NCBI GenBank assembly: GCA_017464045.1
Contig: JAFUEG010000280.1
Coordinates: forward strand, 1-23,327
Length of the DNA stretch: 23,327 bases
Reading direction: 5' to 3'
Source of the DNA: Lachnospiraceae bacterium
GTDB taxonomy: Bacteria > Bacillota_A > Clostridia > Lachnospirales > Lachnospiraceae
The notes under the pieces are model-generated. The model did no database searches, had not been told where the DNA came from, and saw only the letters and a list, made by a program, of their open reading frames with translations. The number at the start of each line of letters is the position of its first letter. Within the stretch, counting starts at the first letter, position 1. Made by a program: the position numbers and the translations under genes. Positions 15,671 to 21,371 of the stretch are shown here, piece by piece.

Positions 15671-15931
15671 TTATTTATTTATCTTTTCAATTAATTCATA
15701 TGTTATAATATCTGCCATTTCTATGGCATCTTTTCTTTCCATGGCATCAAGCAATGGTTTGAGAACTTCCGTAACAAACTCTTCCCTCTCATCATCAGCC
15801 ATTTGCTCAGTATAATTAAGTAAATCCCCTAAAACGTTTCCCATTTGAGATATACCGGCATTTGTATTTCCGTTATATAATTCACCGGCTATATCTTTAA
15901 GTACTTCTATAACAGCATCATTATTATCCAT
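15671..15931 (-). CDS. Small acidic helical protein of unknown function
   Basis: 86 residues from the ATG at 15931, which has AAGGAGG a few bases upstream. I do not recognise the family. The sequence is acidic and largely helical-looking, with no signal peptide or membrane segment and no cysteines. It lies between the flagellin terminator and the Maf glycosyltransferase gene (19 bases before it), so it is the first gene of the glycosylation operon if the promoter proposed at 15958-15986 is real. A cytoplasmic helper of Maf or of flagellin handling would fit, but that is only context. Strong ribosome site and conserved frame make it a likely real gene. Confidence 0.75.
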   Translation of the reverse strand: MDNNDAVIEVLKDIAGELYNGNTNAGISQMGNVLGDLLNYTEQMADDEREEFVTEVLKPLLDAMERKDAIEMADIITYELIEKINK

Positions 15932-15957
15932 CAAATTCCTCCTTATCTGTTATTATC

Positions 15958-15986
15958 ATTATAAACAAAATAAGCTGACCCGTAAA
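15958..15986 (-). promoter_or_regulatory. Possible sigma-A promoter of the flagellin-glycosylation operon
   Basis: On the minus strand, TTTACG (15981-15986; 4 of 6 to TTGACA) is followed after exactly 17 bases by TATAAT (15958-15963; 6 of 6), about 27 bases before the ATG at 15931. The -35 lies inside the flagellin terminator hairpin. It would let the small gene, Maf and pse genes be expressed independently of flagellin. Seen by eye only. Confidence 0.45.
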
Positions 15987-15996
15987 CGAGTCAGCC
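15962..15996 (-). terminator. Rho-independent terminator after flagellin
   Basis: In the transcript, GCUGAC-U-CG pairs with CG-G-GUCAGC (one U-G wobble) around a UUUA loop, giving a 9-bp stem (15974-15995), followed by UUAUUUUGUUUAU. It begins about 20 bases after the flagellin stop codon at 16017. Together with the sigma-28-type promoter it makes flagellin a single-gene transcript. Confidence 0.85.
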
Positions 15997-16016
15997 ATAT
16001 TTTGTAGATTAAATAA

Positions 16017-16829
16017 TTAACCTAATAATGAAAGTACACCCTGAGTAGACTGATTTGCCTGTGCAAGCATTGACTGAGCAGCCTGCTGGAGAATGTTATT
16101 CTTAGTGTAAGAAGTCATCTCTGCAGCCATATCAGTATCACGAATCTGTGACTCAGCTGAAGTTAAGTTCTCGCTGTAGTTATTGAGATTGTTGATAGTG
16201 TAGTCAAGTCTGTTCTGCTTAGCACCAAGCTCTGATCTTGCTGCTGAAACAGTCTTGATAGCTGCGCTTATCTTAGACATTGCATCTGATGCTGAACCAT
16301 GAGATGCCATATCAAGGCTCTTTACGCTAAGTAATGTTGCATTCATAGTTGAGATAGTGATGTTCATGTTCTCACCTGCAACAGCACCAACCTGAAGATT
16401 CTTGCTCTTGAAGTCACCATTCAAAAGCTTAGTGCCGTTGAATGCTGCCTTGTTAGAAATAGAATCGATCTCAGTAGTTAACTGATCAATCTCGTTCTGG
16501 ATAGCTGTACGATCTTCAGTTGCGTTAACATCGTTAGCTGCCTTAGTAGCAAGCTCGCCCATTCTCTGAAGGATGCTATGAATCTCGTTCATGTTACCTT
16601 CTGCAGTCTGGATAAGTGATACACCATCTTCTGAGTTCTTAACAGCCTGGTTAATACCTCTGATCTGGTTTCTCATCTTCTCACTGATTGAAAGACCTGC
16701 TGCGTCATCAGCTGCTCTGTTAACAGCGTATCCTGATGATAACTTCTCTGTTGACTTAGATACTGCCTTAACATTTCCTGCTAACATTCTGTTAGTGTTT
16801 ACTGCCTGCATGTTGTGTTGTACTACCAT
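16017..16829 (-). CDS. fliC: Flagellin
   Basis: 270 residues, made only of the conserved D0/D1 helices: VVQHNMQAVNTNRML at the N-terminus, LSSGYAVNRAADDAAGLSISEKMRNQIRG near 30-58, NEIDQLTTEIDSIS near 112-125, and the C-terminal SQIRDTDMAAEMTSYTKNNILQQAAQSMLAQANQSTQGVLSLLG. No D2/D3 outer domain is present; the short central part (about 150-190) is rich in Ser/Thr and would be surface-exposed at the D1 top, a likely place for O-glycans. SD AAGGAGG lies seven bases before the ATG. The base composition and regular codon choice differ from the AT-rich neighbours, as expected for a very highly expressed gene. Called hag/flaA in related bacteria. Confidence 0.97.
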   Translation of the reverse strand: MVVQHNMQAVNTNRMLAGNVKAVSKSTEKLSSGYAVNRAADDAAGLSISEKMRNQIRGINQAVKNSEDGVSLIQTAEGNMNEIHSILQRMGELATKAANDVNATEDRTAIQNEIDQLTTEIDSISNKAAFNGTKLLNGDFKSKNLQVGAVAGENMNITISTMNATLLSVKSLDMASHGSASDAMSKISAAIKTVSAARSELGAKQNRLDYTINNLNNYSENLTSAESQIRDTDMAAEMTSYTKNNILQQAAQSMLAQANQSTQGVLSLLG

Positions 16830-16836
16830 AATAATT

Positions 16837-16844
16837 CCTCCTTG
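16837..16844 (-). promoter_or_regulatory. Flagellin Shine-Dalgarno overlapping a CsrA-type GGA site
   Basis: The leader reads CAAGGAGG ending seven bases before the flagellin ATG. Besides being a strong ribosome site, AAGGA matches the core recognised by CsrA. In Bacillus subtilis one of the two CsrA sites on hag mRNA overlaps the Shine-Dalgarno sequence; the same layout is present here. Confidence 0.6.
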
Positions 16845-16850
16845 AATATA

Positions 16851-16870
16851 ATGTTGCTTCCTTGCAACAT
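16851..16870 (-). promoter_or_regulatory. Leader hairpin with AAGGAA loop (candidate CsrA site 1)
   Basis: The transcript forms a perfect 7-bp stem (AUGUUGC with GCAACAU) closing a six-base loop AAGGAA, immediately upstream of the Shine-Dalgarno sequence. GGA presented in a hairpin loop is the preferred CsrA target. The GGA in the loop and the GGA of the ribosome site are about 20 bases apart, a spacing that one CsrA dimer could bridge. Confidence 0.65.
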
Positions 16871-16876
16871 GTACTA

Positions 16877-16952
16877 GCGGTCATGCCGCCGTTAATAATA
16901 ATCTATGTTACACGCCGAAGCGTAATAACCTTTGATTTGGTCTTCCCTGACC
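16877..16952 (-). promoter_or_regulatory. Structured 5' part of the flagellin leader (three further hairpins)
   Basis: Three more small hairpins lie between the promoter and the candidate CsrA hairpin: GGUC/GACC with loop AGGGAA (16939-16952, again a GGA in the loop), GUUA..ACGC/GCGU..UAAC capped by a UUCG tetraloop (16907-16929), and GCGG/CCGC (16877-16889). The leader of about 130 bases is thus highly structured, which may stabilise the abundant flagellin mRNA or serve regulation. Confidence 0.5.
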
Positions 16953-16964
16953 CTTACATAATAT

Positions 16965-16991
16965 ATATCGGAGCGAAAATTATATAATTAA
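16965..16991 (-). promoter_or_regulatory. Sigma-28 (sigma-D) type promoter of flagellin
   Basis: On the minus strand TTAA (16988-16991) is followed after 15 bases by TCCGATAT (16965-16972), matching TAAA-N15-GCCGATAT at 3 of 4 and 7 of 8 positions. It starts 28 bases after the end of the upstream gene and predicts a leader of about 130 bases. Confidence 0.75.
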
Positions 16992-17018
16992 CCCCAATAT
17001 TTAATTTTTTTAAAAATT

Positions 17019-17501
17019 TTATTTTTTTCTATCATACAGCATAGCATCATTCACTACACTATTTGACATAGTCTTATAGTATCTGTTAGCAACCGTTCTG
17101 GAATTCTTGACCTGTCTTAAATTCTTTCGTTCACTTGCAAATACCATCTCAAGTTTCTGTCGATTTCTCTCCTCCAGAACTTCTATCTCTGCTCCCTTCT
17201 CCATACAGACATTAATTAGTTCCTGTATTTCGTTAAGCTCAGCCTTATACAAATCCTTTTCTTCGAGGAGATTACCTCTTACTCTATCATACACCGAAGT
17301 AAAGCCTTTGTCAATCTCATTTATATTATTTATTAAAATTTCTTTTCTATCAACAATCCTGCCAAAAGCTTCTTCGTCAAAACTGTCGCTGCCGGCTAAC
17401 TCACTTTGTCCGGATGTTAGCTCTGCGATCTCTTCAAGATAATTTTTTTTCCTTTTAAGAGAGTCCCTCAAAATCCCAATATACATACCTGTCTCATTCA
17501 T
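17019..17501 (-). CDS. FlgN/FliT-like flagellar export chaperone (putative)
   Basis: 160 residues, strongly helical with long coiled-coil-like stretches (about 5-30 and 55-135) and no signal peptide. The length, helical build and a C-terminal segment ANRYYKTM fit FlgN-type chaperones, which hold FlgK and FlgL before export; the position right after fliS is where FliT-type chaperones of FliD are often found. I cannot separate the two by eye. It starts 11 bases after fliS with a weak ribosome site (AAGGCGG), so translational coupling to fliS is likely. Last gene before the flagellin promoter. Confidence 0.6.
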   Translation of the reverse strand: MNETGMYIGILRDSLKRKKNYLEEIAELTSGQSELAGSDSFDEEAFGRIVDRKEILINNINEIDKGFTSVYDRVRGNLLEEKDLYKAELNEIQELINVCMEKGAEIEVLEERNRQKLEMVFASERKNLRQVKNSRTVANRYYKTMSNSVVNDAMLYDRKK

Positions 17502-17512
17502 ATAACACCGCC

Positions 17513-17908
17513 TTATTTTGTATCAAGAACAAGCTGAGGTCCTTTCGACTTAGACATGATTTCCTTCCATATATCCCGTATATCTCTGAGTTCTGCCAAG
17601 GCTTTTTCAAGCGACTCCATATCCTTTTTCATATTTGCCTCTGTAAGTAATGCAAATATATAATTATATAAAGTCTCAAAATCCTTTGCTACAGGATATT
17701 TATGATTAAGTGTAGACAGAAGCTCAACGACTATATTACGGCATTTTTGAATATTGGTGTTGACGGTTTCATAATCATTAATCTCAAGTGCTTCCTTGGC
17801 TCTGTTACAAAACTTTACCGCCCCGTCATATAGCATAAGCGTAAGCTCTGCCTGTGATGCCGTATTAACCTTATTGTTGCCATATGCCTTAGCTGCATTA
17901 TAAGCCAT
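17513..17908 (-). CDS. fliS: Flagellar export chaperone FliS
   Basis: 131 residues, the typical FliS size. FliS binds the flagellin C-terminus in the cytoplasm, prevents early polymerisation and delivers flagellin to the export gate; in Bacillus it also aids FliW binding. Family features: AAKAYGNNKVNTASQAELTLMLYDGAVKFCNRA (residues 6-38), then ALLTEANMKKD. It starts 40 bases after the end of fliD. The ribosome site GGAGG lies in the loop of a short inverted repeat (17913-17926). Confidence 0.95.
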   Translation of the reverse strand: MAYNAAKAYGNNKVNTASQAELTLMLYDGAVKFCNRAKEALEINDYETVNTNIQKCRNIVVELLSTLNHKYPVAKDFETLYNYIFALLTEANMKKDMESLEKALAELRDIRDIWKEIMSKSKGPQLVLDTK

Positions 17909-17912
17909 ACAT

Positions 17913-17926
17913 TTATGCCTCCATAA
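17913..17926 (-). promoter_or_regulatory. Inverted repeat presenting the fliS Shine-Dalgarno
   Basis: The transcript reads UUAUG-GAGG-CAUAA, a perfect 5-bp stem with the ribosome site in the loop, ending four bases before the fliS ATG. With the closing G-C opened the loop is GGAGGC, again a GGA-in-loop arrangement. The stem is weak, so this may be chance. Confidence 0.4.
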
Positions 17927-17948
17927 TTAATCATTTACATAACTTTTA

Positions 17949-19907
17949 CTAAGCTGTTCCCATAAGAGATGCAAGATACGACTGTTGTTGCTGAAGCTTA
18001 GCCATAGCAGACTCCATCTTGGCAAACTGATCATAATATTTGTCTTCCAAATCTGAAAGCTTTTTGTTAAGCTCCTCTATCTTATCATCATAATCATCTA
18101 TCTGCTCATCCATGGTTATATCATCATAGAAAGTAAGTGCATGACTTGTAGAAGTCTTCTTCATAGCCTTTACCATATAATCATACATCTGCTTTCCTAT
18201 GCCATCTGAACCATTATCACCATTTGCAAATACCTTTGAGAAAATCTCCGGTTTGCTTTCAAGTGTTGCTTTTAATTTATTGGTCTCAGATGAATATGCC
18301 TCATCATCTTCATCACCAAGTATATGAAGCTTTCCATTTTCAGACCAGTCACTTCCGGTAACTATACCAAGTGATGCAAGAGAATACTGCGTAGTTGAAC
18401 CATCTTCATTTGTAACTGTAACAGCTTTATTGAGAATTGTTCTCATATTGGAAAGCAAACTGCCTATAGTGGAATCTCTTCTCAAAAGACCCGACTTTGC
18501 TTTTTCTTCCCATTTCTCTATCTGATTATCAGAAAGAGCGCTCTTTTCTTCCTCTGTAAGCGGATCATAATCAGTCTTTTCTGCATTATAAAGTTTATTC
18601 ATCTCATCAACAAGTTCATTATACTTATTGACAAAACTCTTAATACTGTTATATATTCCTTCAGTATCATTACCAACCGTTACGCTTATAGGAGAATCAT
18701 TTGTAAACTCTCCTGTTTCTTTATTATAATTACCGGTAACGCCCTTGGCATTGATAGTCATGCCGTTGATAGAAAACTGATTGGAATCGCCCCTGTATTC
18801 AACGCCATTGTACTCTATGATTGCATCCTGAGCATCCACCTTCTTAGCTGCGCTTCCAAGACCAAGAGTTTCAAGAGCATCGGCATCTGTAGATGTAAGA
18901 GTAAAGTCATTGGCAACTCCACCCTTTGATGAATTAATGTAAAATCTTCCCTGACCGGCATCAAAGCTTGCACTAACACTAAGCTTTGATAAGCCTGATG
19001 TAAAGTCATTTATTGTAGTTTTTTCATCAACAATAAATTCTTTATCATTGATAAAGAATGATGTTCCTACTTTAATACCAATATCAGAAAGCTTAGTCCT
19101 TCCGTTGATATCTGATGCTCCAAATTCAACCTGCTCTTTAGTTTCTATACCGCTAAGTGAAGTAACTTTGCCCGATTCTTCATCAGCCTTAAAATCAACT
19201 ATACCGTTTGAGCCAAGTGCATCTGCTTCTATAATAAACGCTTTTCCTGACTCCGTTCCATCTTCAGCCTTTTCCAGAGAAGAATTGGTAAATGTTATCT
19301 TGCCATCCTGAATACTTGCCTGGAGACCCTTAAAGTTGTCATCCGCTGCAAGCTTAGCGTTAAGCTCGCTGATATTTGCAACGCTGTTTTCACCTGAACC
19401 TCCAAGAGTAAATTCCATAGTAGGAAGTCCGTCCTGATCCGCAGTAAATCTAATAGTCTGTCCTTCAAGACCAAGGCTGTTGCCATCTGCATCCTTCATG
19501 TCTGCAAAATTTGTTGCAGCAGACGCATCAGCTATAGTATTATACTTGGCATTTCCACTCTTAATATTGGCACCTGTAAGATATGCTGAAGACGCTATCT
19601 GTTTAACAGATATCGTGTGTGTACCAAGTGTAGTACCTGTACCTGCACTTACAGATACCTTGGAATCGTCACTTACCTGTGTAGACTTCTTGTTATAAGT
19701 CGACGGCAATCTCAGAGCTGACAACTCTGATTTGTAGAAGTTGTATAATTTCGTATTAAGATCCTGCCAGGCCTCTTTTTTCCACTCGGCTTTTTGTTTT
19801 TCTTTTGTAATACTATCAACCTTAGTAGAACTAGCCTTAACCAATTCTTTAACCATGCTCTCAGTATCAAGTCCTGATGCAAGACCGGTCATTCTTACTC
19901 TAGCCAT
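17949..19907 (-). CDS. fliD: Flagellar filament cap protein FliD (HAP2)
   Basis: 652 residues. FliD forms the cap at the filament tip under which flagellin subunits fold and insert. N-terminal FliD domain: RMTGLASGLDTESMVKELVKA (residues 5-25), then TISVKQIASSAYL near 102-115. A large variable middle follows, and the C-terminal FliD domain includes SIKSFVNKYNELVDEMNKLY (about 422-441), RRDSTIGSLLSNMR, and the final amphipathic helix with DKYYDQFAKMESAMAKLQQQQSYLASLM. At the long end of the family range (about 450-660). The ATG at 19907 follows AAAGGAGTGATAGG; 26 bases after flaG. Confidence 0.96.
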   Translation of the reverse strand: MARVRMTGLASGLDTESMVKELVKASSTKVDSITKEKQKAEWKKEAWQDLNTKLYNFYKSELSALRLPSTYNKKSTQVSDDSKVSVSAGTGTTLGTHTISVKQIASSAYLTGANIKSGNAKYNTIADASAATNFADMKDADGNSLGLEGQTIRFTADQDGLPTMEFTLGGSGENSVANISELNAKLAADDNFKGLQASIQDGKITFTNSSLEKAEDGTESGKAFIIEADALGSNGIVDFKADEESGKVTSLSGIETKEQVEFGASDINGRTKLSDIGIKVGTSFFINDKEFIVDEKTTINDFTSGLSKLSVSASFDAGQGRFYINSSKGGVANDFTLTSTDADALETLGLGSAAKKVDAQDAIIEYNGVEYRGDSNQFSINGMTINAKGVTGNYNKETGEFTNDSPISVTVGNDTEGIYNSIKSFVNKYNELVDEMNKLYNAEKTDYDPLTEEEKSALSDNQIEKWEEKAKSGLLRRDSTIGSLLSNMRTILNKAVTVTNEDGSTTQYSLASLGIVTGSDWSENGKLHILGDEDDEAYSSETNKLKATLESKPEIFSKVFANGDNGSDGIGKQMYDYMVKAMKKTSTSHALTFYDDITMDEQIDDYDDKIEELNKKLSDLEDKYYDQFAKMESAMAKLQQQQSYLASLMGTA

Positions 19908-19933
19908 CCTATCACTCCTTTCTTAATACAAAA

Positions 19934-20377
19934 CTATCTCTTCTCGTCTACCATAAGTCCTGCAAGCTCCCATGCCTTTGCAAGCATATCAAGTGCCTTC
20001 TCGGCAGGAATCTCCCTGATAACCTCATCTGTGTCTGTATCCTTAACTGTAATTGATATACGATTGGTGTCATCATGATACTTAAAGCTGCAGTTAGTAT
20101 GTCTCATGGATACCTGTTTATTTAAGGTATCAACCGCAGACTTAATCTTGTCGGTAGGAACCTCTTTACCCTCAGTCTGAACAGCAGACTCATCCTGCTT
20201 TTTCTTTTCTTCCTCAGAACTGTTAAAGCCCTTACCCTTTTCCTCTACCTGTGGTATGGCATTTTCCACTTTTACCTGATTACCACCCGCTGTCGCTACA
20301 GTAATATCTGCGCTAGGCTGTGGTTGTCTAGGTGTGTAACTGCTTCCCACTGCACTTCTGATTCCTTCAATTGCCAT
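19934..20377 (-). CDS. flaG: FlaG family flagellar protein
   Basis: 147 residues. A low-complexity, charged N-terminal half (Gln/Pro-rich about 17-21, Lys/Glu-rich about 46-75) precedes the FlaG domain (about 83-147) with SFKYHDDTNRISITVKD and EVIREIPAEKALDML. FlaG proteins influence filament length in several bacteria; the mechanism is not settled. First gene of the flaG-fliD-fliS unit, read from a strong ribosome site (GGAGG) and a sigma-28-type promoter about 105 bases upstream. The position before fliD is classical. Confidence 0.93.
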   Translation of the reverse strand: MAIEGIRSAVGSSYTPRQPQPSADITVATAGGNQVKVENAIPQVEEKGKGFNSSEEEKKKQDESAVQTEGKEVPTDKIKSAVDTLNKQVSMRHTNCSFKYHDDTNRISITVKDTDTDEVIREIPAEKALDMLAKAWELAGLMVDEKR

Positions 20378-20400
20378 TTCTTATCCACCTCCGTGTGTTT

Positions 20401-20429
20401 TTCTATAGAATTCTTAATAATTCTATAGA
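20401..20429. repeat. Paired palindromes TTCTATAGA, 20 bases apart, forming an 11-bp inverted repeat
   Basis: TTCTATAGA occurs at 20401-20409 and exactly 20 bases later at 20421-20429; the first copy continues as the palindrome TTCTATAGAA. Together the arms TCTATAGAATT (20402-20412) and AATTCTATAGA (20419-20429) form a perfect inverted repeat around CTTAAT. It lies in the flaG leader between the GGA-loop hairpin and the ribosome site. No U-run follows on the transcribed strand, so it is not a standard terminator for this strand. It could be an RNA hairpin or a two-site operator. Confidence 0.7.
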
Positions 20430-20436
20430 GAGCCTA

Positions 20437-20464
20437 AGCCCGAGAATATCCATAATCTCAGGCT
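20437..20464 (-). promoter_or_regulatory. flaG leader hairpin with AUGGAU in the loop (candidate CsrA site)
   Basis: AGCCUGAGA pairs with UCUCGGGCU (9 bp including one U-G) around the ten-base loop UUAUGGAUAU. The GGA in the loop, with a GGA-rich ribosome site (CGGAGGUGGAU) downstream, repeats the arrangement of the flagellin leader. Regulation by CsrA is inferred, not shown. Confidence 0.5.
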
Positions 20465-20488
20465 GATCGTCATTTACTGTTACATCTT

Positions 20489-20516
20489 ATATCGTCAAGA
20501 TATATATAAAAGTTTA
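20489..20516 (-). promoter_or_regulatory. Sigma-28 (sigma-D) type promoter of flaG-fliD-fliS
   Basis: On the minus strand TAAA (20513-20516, within TAAACTTT) is followed after 16 bases by GACGATAT (20489-20496), matching 4 of 4 and 7 of 8 to TAAA-N14-16-GCCGATAT. It predicts a leader of about 105 bases in front of flaG and makes this a late-class flagellar unit. Confidence 0.75.
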
Positions 20517-20570
20517 CACTTTTATTAACAATTTGTCTACAAATTTTTGTTGCAAGTGTTTTTTAACTTA

Positions 20571-20592
20571 AAAATATAGCTTATAAAAGCTT
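20571..20592 (-). terminator. Weak terminator-like hairpin at the end of csrA
   Basis: The transcript reads AGCUU-UUAU-AAGCU then AUAUUUUUAA, a 5-bp stem followed by a short U-run, overlapping the csrA stop codon. The stem is short, so partial read-through into flaG is likely. Confidence 0.35.
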
Positions 20593-20796
20593 TTTCAGGC
20601 TCTCAATATCCACAGAATTAACAGTTTCTTTATTAGCCTCCTGTATCTGGGTATAAATTTCTTTTCTATATACAGGTACGCTCTTTGGTGCCGATATACC
20701 TATCTTAATCTGCTCACCCTTTATCTCGAGTATGCTGATCTCGATGTCATTTCCTATCATTATGGATTCGCCCTGTTTTCTTGAAAGTGCCAGCAT
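20581..20796 (-). CDS. csrA: Carbon storage regulator / translational repressor CsrA
   Basis: 71 residues from the ATG at 20796; the longer GTG start at 20805 is unlikely because every CsrA begins MLxLSR. CsrA is a homodimeric RNA-binding protein that blocks ribosome access at GGA motifs. The RNA-contact residues are in place: Leu4 and Arg6 in [15 protein letters not shown], and Arg44 in VYRKEIY. The C-terminal tail is longer than in gamma-proteobacteria, as in Bacillota forms that bind FliW. Its ATG is one base after the fliW stop (TAGTATG), so the two are translationally coupled. The likely target is the flagellin leader in this window. Confidence 0.97.
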   Translation of the reverse strand: MLALSRKQGESIMIGNDIEISILEIKGEQIKIGISAPKSVPVYRKEIYTQIQEANKETVNSVDIESLKKLL

Positions 20797-20797
20797 A

Positions 20798-21262
20798 CTA
20801 CTCACCTGCCTTTGCCTTAAGCTTTTCTACAAATTCATATACATTGAATTTAATGTCATAATCCTGATTTTCAACTATAACCTGCATAGCCTTTCTATCC
20901 TTGGCATTTATGATAAAAGGTGCCTTAAGATTAGCTGTTACCTTAGTTAAATCTGAAGGTATAGACATGCTTACAAGTATAAGCAAATCTGCATCTGCAG
21001 GATCTCCTATTATTTTGGTAAGTTCATCCTCAATTATAGGATTATATTCTCCAAGTATATCCAATGGACTCACTACAGGTAATGCAAGCAACGGCTCATC
21101 CATGGACTGCAGCCAGCTTATCGGAGAACGTTCTTCCTGTTCCTTATCATATATAAGTGCAAACTTTTTGAAGTTCTCAAAGCCGATAATTCCCATAGGG
21201 AATTCAATTATCTTATCATCCTCAATATCAATAGTTCCAAAAAATTTCGTTTCTGCTACCAT
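20798..21262 (-). CDS. fliW: Flagellar assembly factor FliW (CsrA antagonist)
   Basis: 154 residues from the ATG at 21262, with GAGGAGGAAAAAGGG upstream; the longer frame from ATG 21298 has no ribosome site. FliW binds either flagellin or CsrA; when flagellin is exported, freed FliW captures CsrA and flagellin translation resumes. Family features: [33 protein letters not shown] (residues 4-36), [20 protein letters not shown] near 46-65, and [20 protein letters not shown] near 122-141. Lies between flgL and csrA as in Bacillus and many Clostridia. Confidence 0.96.
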   Translation of the reverse strand: MVAETKFFGTIDIEDDKIIEFPMGIIGFENFKKFALIYDKEQEERSPISWLQSMDEPLLALPVVSPLDILGEYNPIIEDELTKIIGDPADADLLILVSMSIPSDLTKVTANLKAPFIINAKDRKAMQVIVENQDYDIKFNVYEFVEKLKAKAGE

Positions 21263-21371
21263 CCCTTTTTCCTCCTCGCGATATATCTTAACAACCATAA
21301 GCTAAGGATTTACCCATATACTTGCCCTAAGCTTTTAATTAAGTGTTAATACATATATAATACACCGAATC

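Noticed and set aside
20530..20545. AATTTGT-CT-ACAAATT palindrome downstream of csrA as a terminator
   Set aside because: The loop would be only two bases and no U-run follows on the transcribed strand. It could be an operator, but nothing supports that.
20797..20805. GTG start for csrA at 20805
   Set aside because: It would add Met-Ser-Ser before the invariant MLxLSR start and overlap fliW; the ATG at 20796 fits the family and spacing.
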